64,000 nt of DNA, from NCBI GenBank assembly GCA_018466975.1, contig CM031558.1, positions 806,001 through 870,000 of the forward strand. The letters are read 5' to 3'. This stretch comes from Sparassis latifolia (lineage: Eukaryota > Basidiomycota > Agaricomycetes > Polyporales > Sparassidaceae). Below the pieces are notes generated by a model that was given only the letters and a program-made list of their open reading frames with translations, was not told the DNA's origin and did no database searches. The first letter of the stretch is position 1. Each line of letters starts with the position of its first letter. Positions 36,871 through 49,289 of the stretch are shown here, piece by piece. Both the position numbers and the translations under genes were made by a program.

Positions 36871-38913
36871 GGCTCGCAGTCATTCAGCAGAGCCCACTAT
36901 GTGACGCCGCCAACTTAGTAGCAATTATCCTCTGGTGCGGCTTCATTCTGTTACACCGTCGTCCGCCGGAGTAGTGTCCTCCACTCAGTCCGTTTCACCG
37001 ACCCCTGCTACCCCACCTACCCTGTGTCAAATCCGGTCTGCAGTCAACCAACGCCTCGCATCCGCTGATTCTACTGTTCGCAACACCTATTACGAGTGTG
37101 CTGCAGAGCTGGACCGTGTTCTGCTGGGAATCAACAACCCCTCTGGCACTGTCGACATGGCAGCCGAAACTGTACCTATCGCAGCTCCATTGTTCCAGGC
37201 ACCCAGTATGTCAATTTCGATGCTCATTTACTACTTGTTGAGTTTCGTTCTCCGTTGCTCGTCAAGCCATCTTTGTTTGCCACTGAGCAATATTCACATG
37301 CTCGTCGAGCGATATCTACTCGCTCTTTGAGCAACATCTACTTGCTCGTTTAAAGATATGCATCTACGCGCAAAGCAGCCCACTGAGCAATTCTCCTTTT
37401 GCTTGTTGAGCCAGATCATCTTACCCCATGCTCGTTGAGTCATAGTGCTCATTAAGCCTCAAATCCTTTCTTTTACAATCTTTTGAACCACCCCTGGTTC
37501 CGCCTCTGATGCTCATACCTGGTCCAGCGCAAGCTCTCATAACAGGCATGACCACCTCAGCCCGCTGTTTTATAGATGCCACTGTGAACGTACCAACAGT
37601 TTTTCCTTGCACTGCATACATTGATGACTTGTAACAGTTTCATGACCATGCTTCCTTTTCGTCATACAAGCACACCCCCTTTTACCTTAGGTCATTTTCA
37701 TACAGTTCTTGTCTGTTGTTGCCAGTACGATCATCAACATGCATATTAATCATTTTTTCATGTCACCAGCTGGTGCCACCATAGCCGTGCTGAAACCATA
37801 TGCATTTCCCGAGGAAGACATTCTCCTTGACGCCAATGTTCTACCTGATCCGGCTGTCATAAAGCACATGAAAGTGGGCTGGTCTGAGCACATTCCTCTT
37901 ACTGCCTTGACTAACCAAGCATGTCAGACGGCATACAACAGGTCTCAGAACGGAAAGGATGTCCTAAAGTTCGAACATGGTATCATTAAAGTTGGACACG
38001 CACCCCTTAATGCATCTCGGGAATGGTGGCTAACCCTTGCTGAGTTTATCGAAGCATACCCACATTTGATTCGAATCATCCACCTCCACTACTCTCACCC
38101 CCAGGCGATTTGAGACCGACTTGCTGACGAGTTTACATGCCACTATCAATACATCCTTGCTAGACCCGATTTTGCTCAACTCACTAGGCTATATGTCGAG
38201 TACGATCACCAAATCTGACAGCGCCATGTCAGCAGTGATGTAGCCTTTCGCCCGTCCACATGGCAAATACACATCTGGGCCGCCATCATGAATGGATATG
38301 TTCTAGGTGCTGTCGCAGGGGAGTACAACTGACAGGGCTACCCAGTCGAGTCATCTGCACCACCGGCAGCCTCTTCCAGCTCACATACACGTACACAGTG
38401 TCCACAACCTTCGCAATCATCACATTCCTTTCGAACCAACCACAATCAGAGCGACAAAAAATTGCGGGACAACGGATGGCTGAGAAAACCAGCCGGTGGT
38501 CACTGTTTCCTCTGCGGCTCATTGGAACACTCATCCCATGCATGCCACGAATCAAAACTACCCTACGCAGCACGACCCGACCAATCCAAGTCTGCCACCC
38601 TGCCAAATGGAGACAAATTCTGTTTTGCCTTGAACAAGTGCAACCGTGCACATGTCTGCTCCCTCTGCAGATAAACAAGCCACAGCGCTCAGACCTGCCA
38701 TTCAATCTGAGTTCAGTCCCATCATCACGCCATTGCACTGGGACGCATGGCACGATGAACTCCAAGCAGCCAACTGCCTGGATGAGTTTGGAGATGTTCC
38801 GATTGGCATCTGTGATGGTTTTCGTATCAACGTTACCTCTCACCTCACTGTATCTTACTTTTCGCCTAATCATAAGTCAGCTTGAGATCACTCGGAAGTG
38901 ATCCAAGCTAACA

Positions 38914-39844
38914 TTGACTCTGAACGACTTGCACGATGATACAGTGGCCCTTTCCATCCCTCACATTATAGAGCACCTCATTGGTCCCTTTTGTTCCTCA
39001 CCACTCGGTACCGTTCCCAAAGCTAACAGTCCCGGCATTTTTCGTATCATTCAAGATTTCTTCTTCCCTCATAATGACCCTGCGCTACCTTCCATCAACT
39101 CCGAAATCAACTCCGATGATTTTCCTTGTGACTGGGGAACGTTTATCGCCTGCACCCTACTTGTCATCAATGCACCTCCGGGAACCCAGGCATCCGTCAA
39201 CGATGTCAAGATGGCCTATCGGTGCATTCCTACCTGAACACTAACCACACGTCATCATCATGTAGGACAATGCAATGTACATGGACCATTGCACAGCATT
39301 TGGAACGTCCAGCACTCCTGGCATTTTTGGCCACGTCGCAGATGCTGCCGTAAAAATTTTCCGCCATCACGGCGTGCAGGATCTCGTCAAGTGGGTTGAT
39401 GATTTCGTGTTCTTCTACTACCCTGTCAGCACTAATCCTGATGGCAGCCATGTCTTCTCATATGATGAGTCCCTTTTCTTCTCCATTGCCGATCATCTCG
39501 GCTGGCCATGGTCTTTGACAAAACATGTCCCCTTTGCTACCACTTTCAACTACAATGGTTTTCACTGGCACATCGCTAACCAAACGGTAAAAATCCCCGA
39601 GAAGAAAAAGACAAAGTACGTTGGGAAACTAGCGGACTGGACCGAAGGTGAATCGGTCACTAGGAAAGAGTGTGAGGGCATCGTTGGAATGCTCAACCAC
39701 TGTTGCCTAGCCATCCCAGAAGGCTGCTCTCACCTCCCCTCCTTCTACCGTCTTGCTGCATCATTCGAGTCAGCGAAATCCAAGTATGTTCATCACCGCA
39801 TCACGGCGGCATGCCTCACCGATGTCGCATGGTGGCGCACTTGA
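38914..39844 (+). pseudogene. Reverse transcriptase domain, broken, left copy
   Basis: Contains the motif run SSPLGTVPKANSPGIFRIIQ, SEINSDDFPCDWGTF, NDVKMAYRCIP, then after a stop MYMDHCTAFG, STPGIFGHVADAAVKIF and the catalytic WVDDFVFF (YxDD-box equivalent), LGWPW, and the thumb region with LNHCCLAIPEGCSHLPSFYR. This arrangement is that of the RT of basidiomycete DIRS/YR elements. Stops at 39,235-39,237 and 39,842-39,844 interrupt it. Confidence 0.85.
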
Positions 39845-39889
39845 CTCTCCCAATCTTTCTGCGGATCCAAACTCTTCATTCCCCCTGAT

Positions 39890-40342
39890 GCAAATGATCT
39901 CTCTGTATACGTCGATGCCTCATCCTCGTGGGGCATAGGCCTCATTGTCAATGGACACTGGCTGGCCTGGCACCTGAAAGAGGGCTGGAAATCGGAAGGG
40001 CATGACATAGGCTGGGCAGAAATGGTTGCTGTCGAACTTGCAGTCCACCATCTGACAGCTGGCGGTGTCACGAACGTTCGCGTTCTCATCTATTCGGACA
40101 ATAAAGGCGTCATCGGAGCCCTCAATGCCGGCTGCTCTCGCAGCATACAGCAGAATCGCATTTTACAACACATTGTTTCTCTCTTTATTTCTCATGGCAT
40201 TTGGGTCCATACCGAGTACATACCATCAAAACTTAATCCCATGGATGCTCCTTCCCGTGGACACCTCCCTTCCCAATCTCAAAAGTTACCTTCGTTATTT
40301 CGGCTTCCAAGCCACCTCACCGCTTTTCTTTTACCTGCATAA
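39890..40342 (+). pseudogene. RNase H-like domain, left copy
   Basis: Reads LSVYVDASSSWGIGLIVN, HWLAWHLKEGW, DIGWAEMVAVELAVHHLT, VLIYSDNKGVIGALNAG and YIPSKLNPMDAPSRGHLP, with the Asp and Glu positions of the RNase H fold present. It follows the RT after a stop codon in the same frame as the RT end, so it was once one polyprotein. Confidence 0.8.
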
Positions 40343-40679
40343 TCCCACATACCTGTCTGTTGCGATACCCATGTAACACATACAAATTATGTAATCCAAA
40401 CCATTTTTGCATTTCTACACCATCTCAACACAGAACCATGTCCACCGAACAGGCTGTCTTTGCACTACACGTTTATGCACACATTATGACAACGTGTAGC
40501 TGCACAAGCCTCAACCAAGGATACAGCAAACTCCTCGAAACACATTCCACATCCCGCTGATACGCTCCCAGACCTCCTGGCCTCTGAAAATGTGTTTTCC
40601 AGCGGTCGCTCATACCTCACTACTCTATCCCTTAGCCTCCAAGATACATCCGACTCTTTCGCGACCCCCGGCGAACTTT

Positions 40680-41530
40680 TGTGACTTCGTGACTTCGTTC
40701 GAAGCGACTTCGTTTGACTTCGCTCAATTCATCGCGACTTCGCACCGAGATTCGACACTGTTTCATCACTCATATGCCACTCTTGCATCTCCTCACAGTC
40801 GGATACCACTTACCCGTTGTCCTTTGGTCTAGTTCGATGCGCCCTGGTCGATTCCCATCTAAGTCCGTACTTCCCCAACGTCGCACCACCTTCTGGATGT
40901 CACACTGACTCGCTGGTTCATCGTGCCGACTTATCGGTGTCGCACAATGGTCGTGACCTCTTCCTTTGCAAATCCCATTCCTTTTATTGTTCGACTTTCC
41001 CCTCCAAGACCCCTACCTTCGTGCTGGACCGGAGATGCCGTTAGAGTGTTCCATGTGGTTCAGGACAAGTAACATATGTTTTCTTTCGATTTTTCCTCTA
41101 CTTTACCATTCTTCTCTGTTGCTAACATACAACATTCACCTCTCCACACCCTTTACCTATTTTTCCATTGGTCCTAGACCATTGCGACTCTCTCCGATGT
41201 CAGGATTCATCTTCTGACATTTTATGACTTTCGCATTTCACCTCCCCCATTTTCCCCTCTATAAATATCTGCTGTATCTACGTCGATTATCATCGAAGAC
41301 CAGTAGGAGATTTCCCCCTTCACTTCAGATTACCGAGAAACTGCATTTACTGCGATAGCGACTTCGAACTGTGATATACCCCACTGCGACATAGCGACAC
41401 TGTGACACTGCAACATAGCGACACTGTTATACTTCGAGAATACGTACTGCGACTGCGATAGCGAACTGCGACACTGCGATAGCGACATAGCCAAATAGCG
41501 ATAGCGACCTGCATTAGTCTTAAATCCGAC
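40680..41530 (+). repeat. Simple GCGACTTCG / GCGATAGCGAC repeats and a TATA-bearing stretch, left copy
   Basis: Two clusters of short direct and inverted motifs: GCGACTTCG with TTCGTTCGAAGCG near 40,683-40,750, and CTGCGATAGCGAC / ACATAGCGAC near 41,350-41,520. Between them is CTATAAATA (about 41,261), a plausible promoter box. It could be the terminal repeat of the retroelement, but I find no second copy on its 5' side. It is mirrored at about 49,680-50,530. Confidence 0.6.
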
Positions 41531-41639
41531 TTTTGCGTTAGACTGACTGCGACTTCATCGAGACGGCGAATACTGTGTTCCCCCTAGCGTTCTACCCCAC
41601 TTCAGGGTACCCTTCTGACCTAGCTCTTAGCTTCAACAT

Positions 41640-41925
41640 AATCTATATTGTGTAGTGGCTAAGAGCCGCTCAGGTGTCAGACAGACCATGGTACCAATAC
41701 ATGTCCCAGGGCATTATATGGGATTACCCAGGGCAAAGGCAAGGCAAAGGCTGGTCCAATGGCACAATTATTATATGGGATGTCCTATAGTACTAGGGCA
41801 TTGATATTTATATTCCAGTATTACTGGTTGTCCCATGGTGCCAGGGGTACATAGGGATGTCCCACTATTAGTAAAACATGTATTTTTAGGCTATTGTATG
41901 GTAGTTTTTTTATACTTTATTCCAC
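41640..41925 (+). repeat. Conserved ~290-bp arm segment, left copy
   Basis: A non-coding segment with the repeated word GGGATGTCC/GGGACATCC that is nearly identical, inverted, at 49,290-49,560. Its inner edge (GTAGTTTTTTTATACTTT) ends the similarity abruptly, which suggests an element boundary. Confidence 0.75.
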
Positions 41926-42660
41926 TATCATATTATTTAAGCCTTAATTATAAAAACAGTGACTATAGTGATATAAACAAGCACTTTATTTGCATATTAT
42001 ATAAGGTGGGATCTCCCATTTTAAGGACATCCTAAGATGTTATTTTAAGATTCACAGATATTTAGTCTCTTTTTTAGCCTGAAGTTTCTATTTAACTACT
42101 ATAATTATCTAGAGATTTATACTAACTGTTGAATTACTAAGGTTTAAGAGTGACAGGTGCTTACAAGGGATATCCCATCACATAAAGGGACATCCCATAA
42201 TACAAAGGTGTCATTCAGTGAATGCATTTCTGAGTGTAACTTGACTGAAGTCTTAGGTCAAATTGCCTTTCTTTTTTCATTCAAATACAGTATATGATAG
42301 GAGACATGACAAGAATATATCTCCTTTGCTAGTATATTAGTAGACTGAGTAGTTCTATTTCTTGAGACACTTGGTGAAAGTTGTAGCATAGCTATGATAC
42401 ATACTATATGCCAAAGATTATATCATGTTAGTCTGAACATTATGTCAGAAAATGTAAAATTAATTTTAAAACACGAGAATAAACATTGTTGTTTGACCTG
42501 TCTTATTTGTTACACGAGCTAATGAAGTTGTTATAAATGCTACCAATAGTAATATAGTCTTTATAACATTACAAATGCATACACAATACTTGATATGGGA
42601 TATTCTGCTTTCTATAAATATTTCACCATATATAAAGTGCAAATAAGGCACTTATTTACA
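41926..42660. other. Left-arm-only AT-rich insertion, ~735 bp
   Basis: It has no partner in the right arm, where the flanking segments are nearly adjacent (49,245-49,290). No coding frame and no clear terminal repeats. It is either an insertion on the left or a deletion on the right. Confidence 0.6.
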
Positions 42661-42790
42661 GTATTCTAGTCACTTTTTCAGCCCATTCAGTCATGTTTGT
42701 GAACTGGACTCCCATTGACCCTGACATTGTCATGAACTGGACAGCCAGCGGACGTCAGCCCATCGGTCTGTGTAGGGAGCTGTAAGCGAT
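42661..42790 (+). repeat. Short conserved segment inside the left arm
   Basis: Matches 49,130-49,245 inverted, including TGTCATGAACTGGACAGCC. It joins the retroelement side to the minisatellite. Confidence 0.7.
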
Positions 42791-43430
42791 CGGCTCATGG
42801 TGATGAAGGGAAGGCTGGAGCGATCGGCCCACCGCCATAGCTATATTTCTGAGCAATTGGCCCACCGCCATGGGGCTATTATACAGTCATTGGCCCACCG
42901 CCATAGGTAGTGTTCTGAGCGATGGGCCCACCACCATAGGTAGTGTTCTGAGCGATGGGCCCACCGCCATAGGTATATTTCTGAGCCATCGGCCCACTGT
43001 CACGAGGCTATTATACAGCCATCAGCCCACCGCCATAGGTAGTGTTCTGAGCGATGGGCTCACCGCCATAGATATAATTCTGAGCGATCGGCCCACTGCC
43101 ATAGGTATATTTCTGAGCCATCGGCCCACTGCCATGAGGCTATTATACAGCCATCGGCCCATCGCCATACATAGTGTTCTGAGCAATGGGCCGACCACCA
43201 TAGGTAGTGTTCTGAGCAATGGGCTGACCACCATAGGTGTATTTCTGAGCCATCAGCCGACCACCATGCTGCTATTATACAGCCATCAGCCCACCGCCAT
43301 AGGTAGTGTTCTGAGCGATGGGCCCACCACCATAGGTGTATTTCTGAGCCATCGGCCGACTGCCACGCTGCTATTATACAGCCATTGACCCACTGTTATC
43401 GTGATAGTACTGAGTGATGGGCCCAGTGCC
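42791..43430 (+). repeat. 33-bp minisatellite, left (array C)
   Basis: Units such as GCGATGGGCCCACCGCCATA then GGTAGTGTTCTGA (33 bp), alternating with variants GGTATATTTCTGAGCCATC and GGCTATTATACAGCCATC. Because the unit is 11 codons long a 172-codon frame stays open (42,870-43,388) with the repeat GPTTIGSVLSD. I read this as a consequence of the repeat length, not as a gene. A related but rearranged array lies at 48,050-49,130. Confidence 0.85.
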
Positions 43431-45074
43431 ACTATTTTAGACTTCCTAGGTATATGGTGAGCCATGGCTTTACATGCTGGTGATAGTGAGACTCAATTTG
43501 CCAAAAAGTCGCCAACCTGGTTCTCCTTCTCTGGTGAAGTTTGTTAAACTTGGAAGACTGTTTGAAACTTGGAGGTCTGTCTGAAACTTGTAGAAGAGGA
43601 CTTATAAAGTGCAGTGCCACCATTCTATAAGTTCCTAGTATATGGCAAGCTGTGACTTTACATCCTGGTAATGGTGTGACTCAACTAGTAAAAAACTCGC
43701 CATCCTGGCTTTCCTTCTTTGGTGAAGTTTATTAAACTTGGAGGACTCTGAAACTTATAGAAGAGGACTTATAAAGTGCAGTGCCACCATTCTATGAGTT
43801 CCTAGTATATGGCGAGCCATGGCTTTACATGCTGGTGATGGCAAGACTCAATTTGCCAAAAAGTCGCCAACCTGGCTCTCCTTTTCTGGTGAAGTTTGTT
43901 AAACTTGGAAGACTGTTTGAAACTTGTAGCAGAGGATTCATGAAGTTAAATTCCATCATTTTATAAGTTCCTAGTATATGGCAAGCTGTGACTTTACATC
44001 CTGGTAATGGTGTGACTCAACTAGTAAAAAACTCACCATCCTGGCTTTCCTTCTTTGGTGAAGTTTATTAAACTTGGAGGACTCTGAAACTTGTAGAAGA
44101 GGACTTATAAAGTGCAGTGCCACCATTCTATGAGTTCCTAGTATATGGCGAGCCATGGCTTTACATGCTGGTGATGGCAAGACTCAATTTGCCAAAAAGT
44201 CGCCAACCTGGCTCTTCTTCTCTGGCGAAGTTATTAAACTTGAAGGTCGGTCTGAAACTTGTAGAAGAGGACTTATAAAGTGCAGTGCCACCATTCTATG
44301 AGTTCCTAGTATATGGCGAGCCATGGCTTTACATGCTGGTGATGGCAAGACTCAATTTGCCAAAAAGTCGCCAACCTGACTCTCCTTCTCTGGTGAAGTT
44401 TGGTAAACTTGGAGGTCTGTCTGAAACTTGTAGAAGAGGATTTATATAGTGCCATGCCACCATCCTATGAGTTCCTGGTATATGGTGAGCCATGGCTTCA
44501 CATTCTGGTGAAGGCGAGGCTCAACCAGTAAACACTTGCCAACCTGCCTCTCTGTCTCTGGCAAAGTTCATTAAACATGAAGCACAGTCTGAAACTTGTA
44601 GTAGGGGATTTATATAGTGAAGTGCCACCATTCTATAAGTTCCTGGTATATGGAGAGCCATGGCCTCACATTCTGGTGAATGTGAGACTCAACCAGTAAA
44701 AAACTCAGCAACTTGACTCTCCTTTTTTTGGCAAAGTTCATAAAACTTGGAGCATATCTGGGATTCGTAGTAGTTGGTATATAAAGTAAAGCACCACCAT
44801 TTCATGAGTTCCTGATAGACGTTGAGCCATGACTTCACATCCTGACAATGGCTAAACTTAATCTGGTGATTCTTCACTAACCTGGTGGTCCTTCTCTGGT
44901 AAAGTTAATTCAACTTGAAGCACTGTCTGAAATTGATAACAGCTGTTGTATAAAGTGAAGGGCCACCATGTTATGAGTTCCTGATTGATAGCCAGCCATA
45001 GTTTCACACATAAAAATGCTAAACGACTAGCTGGCACTGCTTCTGTAATGAAGTCTGTATGCAATGGAGTATCA
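43431..45074 (+). repeat. ~169-bp satellite array, left
   Basis: About ten head-to-tail monomers starting near 43,427, 43,614, 43,781, 43,950, 44,117, 44,285, 44,452, 44,621, 44,790 and 44,960. Each contains GTGCCACCATTCTATGAGTT, CCTAGTATATGGCGAGCCAT, GGCTTTACATGCTGGTGATG, a GCCAAAAAGTCGCCAACCTG block and TCTGAAACTTGTAGAAGAGG. Outer units are near-identical; the last three or four toward the core are clearly diverged. Confidence 0.92.
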
Positions 45075-46385
45075 TCTGAAACTTATGACCAAAGTTATAT
45101 ACTGTGGAGTATGAACTGCAACTTGGAGTACCAATATCATATCGTGACTTAACAGATATTAATTCTCAATAACAATTAAGTGTAACTCTTTGGAAAGAGC
45201 TACACTTATGTTCATGAAGTGTGTTTTGCTTCTCAGATAACTAAATGCTAGACATTTGTTAGAAAATGACAGATCTATCTTTTTCAAGACAACATGTAGT
45301 CAACTGTAACATTAAGTGATTGGCAAGCTTTACTTCTTAAAAAACAGCAAAGTTCACTTCAGAAGAGTTAGCAATATTTCACTCCAAGCTCTATAGACTT
45401 CTTATAAGCTTGTCAAGAATCTATCTAGCTGTGATATAAGGTCTATATAATCATCATCATTTAATGTAGATAGAAAAATGTATTAAAGAAGAATCTCAAA
45501 TGTATAGAAGAAAACACATATAGGAGCCATTACGTTCATGTAGATGTATGTGCACTCAGAGACTAAAAAGGAAAGTGTGATTCCTTGACCAGTTCAGCAA
45601 GTCACGTGAAGTTCATTAAAGGTAGACAATATTAAATTCTTCACATAACACTAAGTGATTACGATCAAAACTAACCACAACTTCATATCTCGCATATAAA
45701 GTGTTGTACTTTATTACACATAGTATCATGCAGAGAAATGGTAAGTTGTACACTGAACTTCTCAAAGTGTTCACAGATCATTAGAATGGCTGTGTGTATC
45801 TTGCTAAACTTCAAGAAGTAATGCAAGGCTTCTAATTTAGAGCATACAACTGCTGTTATAAGATTTAGTCACTCTTCCATGTTATATATATATAAGATTA
45901 TCACAGCCAGTTAGCATGCTAACTTGTGAGTGTATTTAGGATGATTAGATGTGGCTCACAACCAATTACAAAGTCATACAACACTGACATTGAACAGTAA
46001 TGCAACTGTTGCTCTAAGTTTTGAAAGGCTTAGATACTTCACTTTATAATAAATAGCAGATTGTCAGCATTGAATCTCAGTGCATCCACACTTTGTACAA
46101 ACATAGCCTGACATCAGCCAAAAGTCCATATAAAAGGACATCACAGTATATAGCCACTGCTACAACTTATAGTCAGTACTTCATATTATATGAAATTCAT
46201 CAGTGTATGTGAAAAAAGAAGTAACAGGTTGCCAGTTACATTTTCACTGTGGCTCACCATCTATAAGGAACACACGAAATGCTGGCACCACTTGATATAA
46301 CATTTACTGCAATTTTTAAACCATGCTTCAGGTTATACAACCTTTACCAAAGAACAAGTGCCAGATTAGTCATTTTGTTCCTGGT
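45075..46385. other. Central core between the inverted satellite arrays
   Basis: About 1.3 kb of AT-rich DNA without the 169-bp unit, without internal tandem repeats that I can see, and without any coding frame. It is the axis of the palindrome and is not itself a palindrome. If the locus were a centromere this would be the core candidate. Confidence 0.65.
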
Positions 46386-47999
46386 TGGGTCTAGCTATTA
46401 TCAGGATATGAAGCTGTGGCTCACCATTGATCAGGAACTCAGAAAGTGATGGCACTTCACATTATGAAATGTCTACTATAAATTCCAGACAGTGCTTCAA
46501 GTCTGACTAACTTCACCAGAGAAGAAGAGCCAGGTTAACGATGTGTTTATTGGTTGAGTCTAGCCATTATCAGGATATTAAGCCATAGCTCCCAACTACA
46601 AGAAACTCAAACAATGATGGTGCTTCACTTGATACCGCAGCTACTATCAATCCCAGACAGTCCTCCAAGTTTGACAAACTTTACTAGAGAAGGAGAGTCA
46701 AATTGCTGAGTTTTTTACTGGTCGAGTCTCACCTTCACCAGAATGTAAGGCCATGGCTCGCCGTATACCAGGAGCTCATAGAATGGTGGCACTTCACTAT
46801 ATAAATCCCTTACTACAAGTTTCAGACAGTGCTCCAAGTTTAACAAACTTCACCAAAGAAGGAGAGCCAGGATGGCGAGTTTTTGACTAGTTGAGTCACA
46901 CCATTACCAGGATGTAAAGCCATGCCTCGCCATATACTAAAAACTCATAAAATAATGAAATTTGACTTTATAAATCCTCTGCTACAAGTTTCAGACAGTC
47001 CTCCAAGTTTAACAAACTTCACCAGAGAAGGAGAGCCAGGTTGGCGACTTTTTGGCAAATTGAGTCTTGCGATCACCAGAAGGTAAAGCCATGGCTCGCC
47101 ATATACTAGGAACTTATAGAATGGTGGCACTGCACTTTATAAGTCCTCTTCTGCAAGTTTCAGACCGACCTTCAAGTTTAATAACTTCGCCAGAGAAGAA
47201 GAGCCAGGTTGGCGACTTTTTGGCAAATTGAGTCTTGCCATCACCAGCATGTAAAGCCATGGCTCGCCATATACTAGGAACTCATAGAATGGTGGCACTG
47301 CACTTTATAAGTCCTCTTCTACAAGTTTCAGAGTCCTCCAAGTTTAATAAACTTCACCAAAGAAGGAAAGCCAGGATGGTGAGTTTTTTACTAGTTGAGT
47401 CACACCATTACCAGGATGTAAAGTCACAGCTTGCCATATACTAGGAACTTATAAAATGATGGAATTTAACTTCATGAATCCTCTGCTACAAGTTTCAAAC
47501 AGTCTTCCAAGTTTAACAAACTTCACCAGAGAAGGAGAGCCAGGTTGGTGACTTTTTGGCAAATTGAGTCTCGCCATCATCAGAATGTCAAGCCATGGCT
47601 CGCCATATACCCAGGAAGTCTAAAATGGTGGCACTGCACTTTATAAATTCTCTTCTACAAGTTTCAGACAGTGCCCTAAGTTTAACACACTTTGCCAAAG
47701 AAGGGGAGCCAGGATGGTGAGTTTTTTACTAGTTGAGTCACACCATCACCAGAATGCGAGGCCATGACTCTCCATATATCAGGAACTCATAAAATGGTAT
47801 TTATAAATCCTCTTCTCCAAGTTTCAGACAGACCTCCAAGTTTGACAAACTTCGCCAGATAAGGAGAGCCAAGTTGGCGACTTTTTGGAAAATTGAGTCT
47901 CGCCATCACCAGAATGTAAAGCCATGGTTTGCCATATATCAGGAACTCATAAAATGGTGGCACTGCACTCTATATGATAGCTACAATAAGTTTCAGACA
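46386..47999 (-). repeat. ~169-bp satellite array, right (inverted)
   Basis: Reverse-complement monomers of the left array, about ten, with GGTGGCACTGCACTTTATAA, GTCCTCTTCTACAAGTTTCA, a CAGGTTGGCGACTTTTTGGC block and CATGTAAAGCCATGGCTCGCC. Units at 47,235-47,444 and 43,971-44,180 encode the same chance peptide, which shows near-identity between arms. Units nearest the core (46,390-46,740) are the most diverged, mirroring the left array. Confidence 0.92.
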
Positions 48000-49130
48000 G
48001 GACTCCATGTTGTAAAAACTCCACCAGTGATGTAGTGTCAGGTTAGCGATTAGGTGAATTGCTGAGTGCAGGCACTGCCAGCATTATGATGGTAAACCAA
48101 TCACTGACTAATAACATCATGTCGGTGGGCCCACTGCTCAGAGGTACCCCTATGGTGGTGAGCCCATCGGTAAATAATAGCATCATGATGATGGGCCCAC
48201 TGCTCAGACATACCCCTATGGTGGTGGGCCCGCTGCTCATTCATTGTACATTGGTAGTGAGCCCATTGCTGAGAGAAACATGTCCTGGCAATTGTCTACC
48301 CCCTGGCCTGTGGCAGTAGGTCCATCTTTCATTTGATACTCTTGGAGATGGGCCCAATGCTCAGCTATTGTACTCTGGCTATTGGCCTATTGGTGGAGAT
48401 AACATGCTCTGGTGATGGCCAACCCTCTGACCTTTGGCAGTGAGCCCATCCTTCATCTTACACTCATGGTGATGGGCTCACTGCTCATTAATCATACTTT
48501 CGTGCTGTGGGCCCATTGATGGCGATAACATGCTCTGGTGATGGCCAACACTCTGACCTTTGACTACTCTGGCAGTGGGCCCATTGCTCAGACAAACATG
48601 CTCTGGCATTGGCCAACCCTCTGACCTTTGGTGGTGGGCCGATTGCTGGCGGAAACATGTCCTGGTGATGACCTATCCCATGAGTGCTTGCAGTAAGGCC
48701 CTCACTGAGGGTGCTTTGGTGATGGGACAATTGCTGGTGATAACATGCTCTGGCAATTGTCAACCCTCTAACCTTTGGCAGTGGGCCCATCGGTCATCTT
48801 ACACTCTTGGTGATGGGCTCACTGCTCATTCATCATACTCTGGCAGTGGGCCCATTGCTCAGAGAAACATGCTCTGGCGTTGGCCAACACTCCGACCTTT
48901 GGCGGTGGGCCCACTGCTCATTGATCACACTTTGGCGGTGGGCCCATTGATGGTGGTAACATGCTCTGGCAGTGGGCCCATTGATGGCGATAATATGCTC
49001 TGGCATCGGCCCACCTTCTGACCTGTGGCGGTGGGCCCATTGCTTAATAGTTACAACACTGTAATATGCCCTGCTAGTGGGCCGAGCACTAGGAGAAGAA
49101 CACTAGCAGTGGGCCCACTGCTGGTAGAGG
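48000..49130 (-). repeat. GGGCCCA-rich minisatellite, right (array C')
   Basis: Irregular repeats built from GATGGGCCCACTGCTCAGA, GTGGGCCCATTGATGGCGAT, AACATGCTCTGGCATTGGCC and AACCCTCTGACCTTTGGC. It shares the GATGGGCCCAC word with the left array but is longer and rearranged. No credible gene. Confidence 0.8.
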
Positions 49131-49289
49131 TCAACATGGTGACGATGGGCTGACGTCCGCCGGCTGTCCTTCGCCGGCTGTCCAGTTCATGACAATGTCA
49201 GGGTAAATGGGAGTTCAGTTCAGGTAACATGACTGAAAGGTGTGACTTTTTTTTATAATTAGAGCTTATACAATATGATTGTAGAACAA
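49131..49289 (-). repeat. Short conserved segment, right arm
   Basis: Inverted partner of 42,661-42,790, including GGCTGTCCAGTTCATGACAA. A local duplication GCCGGCTGTCC occurs twice near 49,158-49,182. Confidence 0.7.

Larger units (their letters stand above)
36870..41230 (+). mobile_element. DIRS-like (YR-type) retroelement, left-arm copy
   Basis: Plus-strand order: a gag-like start (about 36,935-37,206); a probable ~520-nt intron (GTATGT at 37,208 to CAG at 37,724); a gag domain (37,740-38,113, with PAGATIAVLKPYAFPEEDIL); a zinc knuckle CFLCGSLEHSSHAC (about 38,505); reverse transcriptase (38,930-39,840); RNase H-like domain (39,890-40,340); then noncoding DNA. No tyrosine recombinase frame is recognisable, so the element is truncated or decayed at 3'. 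Several in-frame stops (ending at 38,113, 38,885, 39,237 and 39,844) are shared with the right copy. The 5' end abuts the Helitron remnant, so the first gag exon seen in the right arm is largely missing here. Confidence 0.8.

Noticed and set aside
40380..41230. Tyrosine recombinase frame of the DIRS-like element
   Set aside because: Short frames only, none with recognisable R-H-R-Y catalytic motifs; the DNA is rich in simple GCGACTTCG repeats.
42870..43388. 172-codon repeat protein
   Set aside because: It stays open only because the unit is 33 bp. It sits within an arm with no other gene, and the mirrored array does not keep the frame.
43781..47444. Small proteins of ~61-69 aa repeated in both arms
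   Set aside because: They are chance frames of the 169-bp satellite monomer, identical because the DNA repeats.
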